Origin: Sparassis latifolia
Lineage: Eukaryota; Basidiomycota; Agaricomycetes; Polyporales; Sparassidaceae
NCBI GenBank assembly: GCA_018466975.1
Contig: CM031561.1
Span: 2,542,001 to 2,606,000, forward strand
Length of the DNA: 64,000 bases
Reading direction: 5' to 3'
Below, one piece after another: positions 57,855 to 64,000 of the stretch. Every line of letters starts with the position of its first letter. The stretch's first letter is position 1. Position numbers and translations under genes: made by a program. The notes beneath the pieces were generated by a model. The model did no database searches. It saw nothing but the letters and a program-made list of their open reading frames with translations, and was not told the DNA's origin.

Positions 57855-58657
57855 CTAATAGACGTAGCCGAGAATCTTGCCACCGACGTTCTTACGACGT
57901 GCCTCCTCGTGGTCCAAGATGCCAGACGACGTCGTCTAACATTTGCAGTCAGTATCGACGTTGCAACACGAGCAAGTGACAGATGACGCACGAGAATAAT
58001 GTAGCCAAACCCACGAGAAGGGAGAAGCAAGTTGACCCATGTCTCAATCTGCGATACCTGAATGTTGAACCTAGGTGATATGACACCCGTTTTGTTCAGC
58101 CGCCCGTTTAGCTGGATGACGATCTTGCCCGAACGGTGGTCATCCACGATCTCAAATTCGCCGATGTAACCTGTAGCAAAATACTTGCATCAGTATCCAT
58201 ATCAAAGGTAGTACAGTGAAATTGTAAGATGGATGTTATCTCCACAGTGAACTCATGACCAGTGGAACGAAGGAAATGTGTTGTTTTGGTTCTGAAAGAT
58301 GGTTGATATATCGGAGTGTTAAAACGAAAGGCGGGTGGAGGCGAAACCTCGTCCATCGTAGTTATCACCCCGAAACTGGCGTAGCATGTAGCGAAGAGTA
58401 CGTCACGAAAAGTGTACACACCGTGGCGCTGCATCACACTCAAGAACTTCACAATGACTTTCGATGAAGGTCGGATGAGGACCTGACGCTTCCCCCTGCG
58501 CTCGGCATTGACAATATTGTTCTGCATGCTGGGTCAGCATCACAAGCCTGCTGAAACTGCACGCAGTCATACCAAGCAGTCGTTCTGCAAATGACTATCA
58601 GATCACTTTCAACCGGAGAGTCGCCGCTGCACTCACCAAAACAGAAACGCGAACCAT
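57855..58657 (-). CDS. 40S ribosomal protein S22 (uS8)
   Basis: Four exons give [44 protein letters not shown], then [40 protein letters not shown] and finally [26 protein letters not shown]. Length (130 residues) and sequence match eukaryotic uS8 end to end. It is a core protein of the small ribosomal subunit, binding 18S rRNA in the central domain. Introns have GT-AG ends (for instance donor GTGCGT before [12 protein letters not shown]). It is head-to-head with eS17, the two ATGs 386 bp apart. Confidence 0.97.
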
Positions 58658-59043
58658 GGTGAATTAACGAGAGAAATGGGAAGCGGCGGGGAACTACGAG
58701 GAGAGACCTAGAGTAAGCAAGCTATGCTCGTCCGAGTGTCGCGCTATGGAAAGCACGAGTCAAGACGAGACTTGAACGGAGACACAACGAGCGCAGTCGC
58801 TGTCTCTGCCGCTGCGGACATCGTCAAAGGAGGCGTATTCACCTTGAAGAGTCTTGACGTTGCTGGCGGCGGTGAAGAGCTCCGTATGATCTGTGGCGGG
58901 AGATCGGGGAAACTGTACAGTACCAACCCAGCCACCCGGCAACTTCCGTATCTCAGCCACTTTATCTACTCCCGTTCGTTGCGTACAAGTCAAGCCGCAG
59001 TCTTCAAGAAGAGCAGAGCCTCGCAACATATCTCTTTCTCAAC
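58658..59043. promoter_or_regulatory. Shared divergent promoter region of uS8 and eS17
   Basis: 386 bp separate the ATGs of two ribosomal protein genes transcribed away from each other. A CT-rich stretch (ATATCTCTTTCTCAAC) lies just before the eS17 ATG, as is usual for fungal ribosomal protein genes. I could not identify a specific factor site. Confidence 0.55.
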
Positions 59044-59723
59044 ATGGTGAGTGCTTACGTATCTTCTCAACATACCTCGGAGACTGAAATTTCAACGGTG
59101 GTAGGGTCGTGTTCGTACTAAGACTACCAAAAGGGCCTCACGTGTGCTCATCGAGAAGTAGTGGGTAGCCAGACATTCATATTTCGTACTCCAGAAAGGA
59201 GGACGGCAAGCTGATTTATTGCCCCAGCTATCCGCGCCTCACGCTCGACTTCCACACCAACAAGCGTATCATCGATGAAGTCGTGCGTACACAATCACTT
59301 GTTCTACTTCGCGTAGAAATTGACATCCAGTCCCGCATGCTTAGGCCGTCGTCCCCTCCAAACGTCTCCGGAACAAAATCGCTGGCTTCACAACCCACTT
59401 AATGAAGCGTATCCAGAAGGGCCCTGTCCGTGGAATCTCCTTCAAGCTGCAGGAGGAGGAGCGCGAGAGGAAGGATAACTACGTGCCTGAGGTGTCTGCC
59501 CTCGACACGAGCGTCAGCGGGCTGGAAGTCGACGGTGACACCAAGGTGCGTCCTCCGAGTCGCCCATTTATGTCTTCTTCTCACAGCCCATACCCGATAG
59601 GACCTGCTCCACGCACTCAACTTCGACTCCGTCCCCGTCACTGTAGTCGTGCCTGTTGTTGCTGTGCCAGAACGCGGCCCCAGACGTGAGCGACGGAACG
59701 TTCCTGGTGCGGGCCGTTCGTAA
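59044..59723 (+). CDS. 40S ribosomal protein S17 (eS17)
   Basis: The first coding exon is only the ATG (59,044-59,046), followed directly by the donor GTGAGT. The next exons read [77 protein letters not shown] and [20 protein letters not shown], ending at TAA 59,721-59,723. This is full-length eS17, a small-subunit protein at the beak/head region. Introns: after ATG; within the Tyr codon near 59,160; after DEV near 59,282; after GDTK near 59,545. The start-codon-only exon is common in ribosomal protein genes. Confidence 0.96.
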
Positions 59724-60117
59724 GGCGATTTTGGGCGAGGTTATGCCTTATGACTTATGTCCTGTACTGCTGTATCGATGATCCCATTTCCCGCCGTCGC
59801 CCGACCCACATAAACTGTCAGCGCATCTATTCCGTCTTTATGCACTTGTTTTCAAGTAATCTGTTGGTCGCAATTGGCTCCATGGATCGATACTGCTAGG
59901 ATTGGCAATGGAGCTCAGTTGAGCGAATGCATCAGGTTTGAGTGCTGCTGACAGTACCGCTTGGGCTCTACATGACAGGCTAATTCGTCCTGCATGATGA
60001 ACGCACTTCCCTGCGAGAATCCCCAATTACGCTGATTTTTAGAAGCGTCTGCCCCCATCGCTGAATGAAACTACTAAAAGAAAAGTCCGCATACAATATA
60101 TACTCGAAATGTAAAAA
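59724..60117. other. Convergent intergenic region
   Basis: 394 bp between the converging eS17 and TMEM135-like genes; 3' UTRs only, as far as can be seen. Confidence 0.5.
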
Positions 60118-62780
60118 TTAATTTGGCCCTACGAACTGGTACAATATCCGGCGAACTAGCCCTGAGAGATGTTGCGGGTCGTTCTGCGAGTCGACGCCGT
60201 CAGTATGCGCAATAGCAAGATACAAGGGCGGCACTTACTTGGTAGGTACTCTGCGAGAAAGAGAGCCGCATGAGTCAGTCCTCGTCATGTACACAAATCG
60301 CGAGGACGCACCATCACCATTGCCATTGCCATCGCCGTAAACTACACCGATGATATGAGATCAGGCACCTCACGCGAGCGAGACAGCAAGAGACACGCAC
60401 CAGCACCTCGCCCACCTCGCCCGTGCGGAACACGAGCCCTCTTCCACGCGCCATGATCCACGCGCTCTCGAGCGCCTTCGGGAGTACGTACATCGCGAGC
60501 TCCTCGCGGCGGTGCTTCTCCTCGACGAATAGCGAAAGCCCCGTCATGAAACCCAGTACCCAGTAGCTCGACTTCGAGATCAGCAACTCGATTGGCCCTG
60601 CGGGAGCTGCTGCGCGAGGACCGCGAGCAGCGGGTGAGCGCGTGCGGAGGCACGAGAGGAGCGCAGTGCGCTCAGCGCATTGTAGAGGTTGTGCTTGAAG
60701 CACAACACGCCTGCGTGCGCGTCAGCCACGTCAAGCGCGGAATTGAAGCGATTGCGGAAGACACTCCGACGCACCCTGGAAGATGATAACGAACGCCCCG
60801 AGGAACGCCGAGCTGCGCGTGGTGCCCCAGACAGCGCGGAGGAGCATCCCGACGGGATCCTTCGCCACTCGCTGGCGGCGGAAGAGCAGCAACGGCACAA
60901 GGTGCAGCGCGCCGTAGATGGGGAACATCCACCGGAATACATCCAAAAAACGTTCGACCTGCACAAGTGTGCACGAGTCGAGCCACGGATGCACCGCCGC
61001 GCACCGCGGGAAGCGCTGGCCATATGAGCGTGCCGGCGGCGGAAGCGAGGCGGAGGCAAGGAGTCCGAGCATCTCAGCGCGGTTCGCGGGGGTTGTGTTC
61101 TGGACATCTCCATGAGGAAAATGCCAGGGAGCGAAAGAAATAAGACTCACCTTGCGGGCGATGAGACTCTCCAAATCGGAGAGCTTGAACGTGCCCTCAT
61201 TGACGATGTCATGGAACATGGACACGGTCTCACCGTAAACTCTACTTGCTTTCAGGATCCTGAACGTATCTGTCAGTATATGCGCAGATATGATGTGCGT
61301 TGTGCGAAGCCGCACCATGTATTATACGAATGTGGGAGCGTCTCAGGATGCAGCAGCCAAGAATACATAATCTGACCACAGCTGGCACGTAATTAGGATG
61401 CGCCCAGCCGGGAGATGAGAACTGACGTACCAGAGCGAGAACAGTAAGATGTCCCCATGCGGGATATGGATACCGTGCTTTGATGAAAAAGCGTTATACG
61501 AACCCTGCAGACCCCTACCCATGGCGTCAACGGCATAAGCGGGACGGTCCTCGCAACTAAACGTACTCACCGCACAAACATCTGCTGCGCAATCCCAGCA
61601 CGTCGATCGCGCTTCTCAAACAAGATAGCGATCCCACCAGCAACCGCGCCTGCGAGCACAGAGTACCACCGACGAGTGCGCTTGCGCACCCATATCTGGT
61701 GAGCCTGCGCACTCATTGAGAGACGGGCATGGCGCGATCCTTTTGTGCGCCCCTGCTCGGCAATTTGGAGGTCGTGTTCGACATCATCCTCGTGGAAGGG
61801 TGAGTCAGGCGGGCTTTCTTCCAGGAATACGGATCGGAGAAGCGACTGTGAGCGGGATGCGCCATGGCGGTGGCGCCGGATGGGTTCCGGAAGGAAAATG
61901 GGAAGAGCATTGAGTATGAATTTGTAGATGGCGACGAATGAACCTGGGCAACATATAAGTAGACGGAATAGTATCTTAGAAAGATCATACCAAGCATGGT
62001 TGCAAACCGCATAGAGTCGGGACCAAATGCTGCATGTCGGATGAGGGCAAACCGCATATTTCTGCCATTGTTTCATCAAGTGTGAGCGGTTTTTGTTACG
62101 ACGATGGTAGCCCGTAGCGCCGCCTATGATTCATACTCATCACCGAATAAATAGTGACAGCACAGAAAACAGGGTCGTCTCCGAGAGGGCTGCCCGGGGA
62201 TGTGCAGGCTACACAAAATGTCGCATAAATTGAAATAAAACGCGCATTGCACTTGCGCAAGAACCATTCGCGTGAATAGAGACTAGGTAGGTAATATTGC
62301 CAGTAGGGCGTGTGGACAAATACCGGACCATACTCACACCTTCCATTATGCACGAAGATAGTTTTCCCGAGCAAGCCAATACGCCAGGAGTGAACGACGG
62401 CTCACCTCGGAAGCCTTTTGATTCTCGTCATAAGTAAGATCAGATTCACACCGGAACGAATGGCAAAGGCGAGACCTCCTGCGCCTGAAACATCTCATGT
62501 TCGCATCAGTAGAATTGGAGGACAATATGCACGTACGGAGACCGCCTCTTCCTGCATGCTCAAGACAGTCCCAGAGGTCGTTTAACTCGACCGGTTTCTC
62601 TCCTCGATCACGCCATACTATCTTGCGAGCTTCATGGAGACGTTCCTCATAGTTGGCGAGAGCAACAAGATTCTCGAAAGAGGCCATGGCTACGCCTCTT
62701 GTCCGAAACTCGACGAAGGAAGATTCGCGAGACATCGGCGGGTAGTGCCCATGGTAGTTCTGAGCTTCAGGATCAGACAT
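60118..62780 (-). CDS. TMEM135-like multi-pass membrane protein
   Basis: The start is MSDPEAQNYHGHYPPMSRES. Conserved stretches are ARKIVWRDRGEKPVELNDLW, FVAIYKFILNALPIFLPEPI, RRWYSVLAGAVAGGIAILFE, GLQGSYNAFSSKHGIHIPHG, FRWMFPIYGALHLVPLLLFR, SSYWVLGFMTGLSLFVEEKH and the end NDPQHLSGLVRRILYQFVGP N. This corresponds to TMEM135 and its fungal homologues, linked in animals and fungi to peroxisomes and mitochondria. Several hydrophobic spans alternate with disordered loops (ESPPDSPFHEDDVEHDLQIA). About eight or more short introns cut the gene. The penultimate coding exon (60,239-60,250) is 12 nt and encodes STYQ; the last exon is 60,118-60,183. Exons between 60,300 and 61,300 were followed by similarity and are approximate. 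Confidence 0.82.
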
Positions 62781-63363
62781 GTTGATCAAGCGTTTGTAGG
62801 ATATAGTTTGAAGAGAACGTCAAGAGAGTGTGGAAGGGGAATGGCGAAGAGAGAAGAGGGATGCGACGGGATAAGACGCGTGGTGGGGAGATGATGGCAT
62901 GGGACGCGTTGCTCTGGGGTTGGTCACGTTCCCGATACACGCTCAACTCTCTTTTCCCAGTCTGTCCAGGTCTCGCTTTTGCCTCGTGTTCGTGGGTGCA
63001 CCGTGTCTGGAATTCCTCTCGACCCATATATACCAGCCTTCGCGGTTTGACGCACAATCCTGCAGCTTCAGCTCAATATTTACGGCAATTGAGCGCATAT
63101 ATGCGTCCGGAACGCTTTCTAAACGGCTGCCGAACTCTCTTTTCCCACTTGAAAATCAGATGAGCTTGCAGAGAATCCCGCTGGGATTGACGTGGGCTCG
63201 TGCGAGGACAACAAAGATGAGTCACGATAGAGTTCAATATTCAATATTTGGGATTGTCGAGGAACGTGCCTGCGCCATCTGACGCGTGCTGTGACATTGA
63301 CCAACTCGACCCCTCTCCCGCCCTTCCAAAGTTCCATTGCCGTTCTGTCTCTTACTTTCAACC
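62781..63363. other. Divergent intergenic region
   Basis: 583 bp between the TMEM135-like gene (minus) and the last gene (plus). Short frames only; no gene called. Confidence 0.5.
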
Positions 63364-64000
63364 ATGTCCAAGCAGCCAAGTCGGCATGATCTCCAGCTCC
63401 CGATTGTCGCACACACCACACAGTACGGGCTGGGCGAAAATCAGACTACGAACCACATTATCTTAACTTCTCGAAGGAGATTCGAGGGCCTTGTGCTGCT
63501 ATCGTTCTCCGTCTTCGTGTGCTTTTGGTATACGACATGGTTTGCTGCAGTGCCAAGAACCGTTTTCGAAGAACTGGATACGGGGTCTTACTTTCGGCAG
63601 AGCCAGAATTGGGCGCAGTATTCGCCATACTATCCCGTGGAACCGTATCGCTCTCCGCCGTCGAATTGTGAGGTCACGCAGGTGAGATCAGATGTCTTTT
63701 TGTGCACTCGGAAAGAGAGGGGGGGTGTTCTCTCTTCGTATCTGAGGCATTGGAGTCTCGGTGTCATCATCAGTCTGTCTCCGCCTCAACCAAGGCCTGC
63801 CGATCTCTCATCTTCGGAAAGTTCATTGGGCTGGCCAGTTGCACCTGAATAGTCTGTGCAATCCGCTGGATCACGATGAGCATGTCAGGTACATCGGGCT
63901 CAAAGGTGACTATACCTGCAGTGTTCCAACTCTGCCTTTGGTTCAAGTTCAGACTTCTGGTCGGTCACGTCATCGCACGAGATCGGAGAGCATCTTGGCT
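63364..64000 (+). CDS. Possible histidine acid phosphatase (phytase-like), 5' part
   Basis: MSKQPSRHDLQLPIVAHTTQ starts a cytosolic stretch, followed by one membrane span (GLVLLSFSVFVCFWYTTWF) and NWAQYSPYYPVEPYRSPPSN CEVTQ. The W-x-x-YSPY...PPxxCxVTQV pattern just before an intron (donor GTGAGA at 63,682) is what precedes the catalytic RHG motif in fungal histidine acid phosphatases. The catalytic motif itself is not clearly visible before the window ends, so either the next exon is beyond the edge or the model after 63,680 is wrong. The gene is incomplete at the right edge. Confidence 0.45.

Noticed and set aside
63840..64000. RHG catalytic motif of histidine acid phosphatase
   Set aside because: The only nearby match reads RSRHRTR, not RHG, and its exon context is uncertain, so the catalytic motif is not claimed.

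Overview
The window is nuclear DNA of a filamentous basidiomycete, most likely an Agaricomycete. Evidence: protein genes are cut by many 50-60 bp introns; there is a class V chitin synthase with a myosin-like head, a COPI beta' subunit, two cytoplasmic ribosomal protein genes and a TMEM135-like gene; hypothetical families have a mushroom-forming-fungus look; Ty3/gypsy chromoviruses, copia elements and CACTA-like elements are present. Gene models were spliced by eye from conserved motifs and splice consensus, so exact exon edges are proposals.

Layout. 1-7.5 kb is AT-rich and transposon-derived: a palindrome of at least 4 kb running off the left edge, a CACTA-like non-autonomous element and a decayed Tnp2-like transposase. 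7,543-17,737 is a complete but dead Ty3/gypsy chromovirus on the minus strand (LTRs, 5-bp duplication CAGAG, gag, protease, RT, RNase H, integrase, chromodomain) with an additional long third ORF after pol. 17.9-21.7 kb holds a second CACTA-like element (3-bp duplication TAC) and a cluster of MITE-like inverted repeats. From 21.7 kb gene-dense DNA starts: a Cys-motif orphan gene, a Nudix CoA-diphosphatase-like gene, a membrane-anchored orphan, the chitin synthase (13 exons) and SEC27, all on the minus strand. Then come a WW-like multi-pass membrane gene (plus) and two decaying GST copies.

44.5-52.7 kb is the most unusual part. A gene with a PD-(D/E)XK-like signature has its last intron inflated from about 52 bp to 7,379 bp by an LTR element (duplication CATCG) that itself contains two further LTR elements: a gag-only copia-type element (duplication ACAGC) and a 5-kb element without recognisable coding capacity (duplication GCTGC). 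The LTR pairs are identical or nearly so, the duplications are perfect and the host splice sites still look intact.

52.9-64 kb carries a short RasGAP-like gene, a second WW-like membrane gene, divergent uS8 and eS17 ribosomal protein genes, a TMEM135-like gene and the 5' end of a possible histidine acid phosphatase gene.

The housekeeping genes serve cell-wall synthesis (chitin synthase), vesicle traffic (SEC27), translation (uS8, eS17), CoA turnover (Nudix) and organelle membranes (TMEM135-like). I see no operon-like logic or dedicated multi-gene system; the interest lies in the mobile DNA and in how it interacts with introns.
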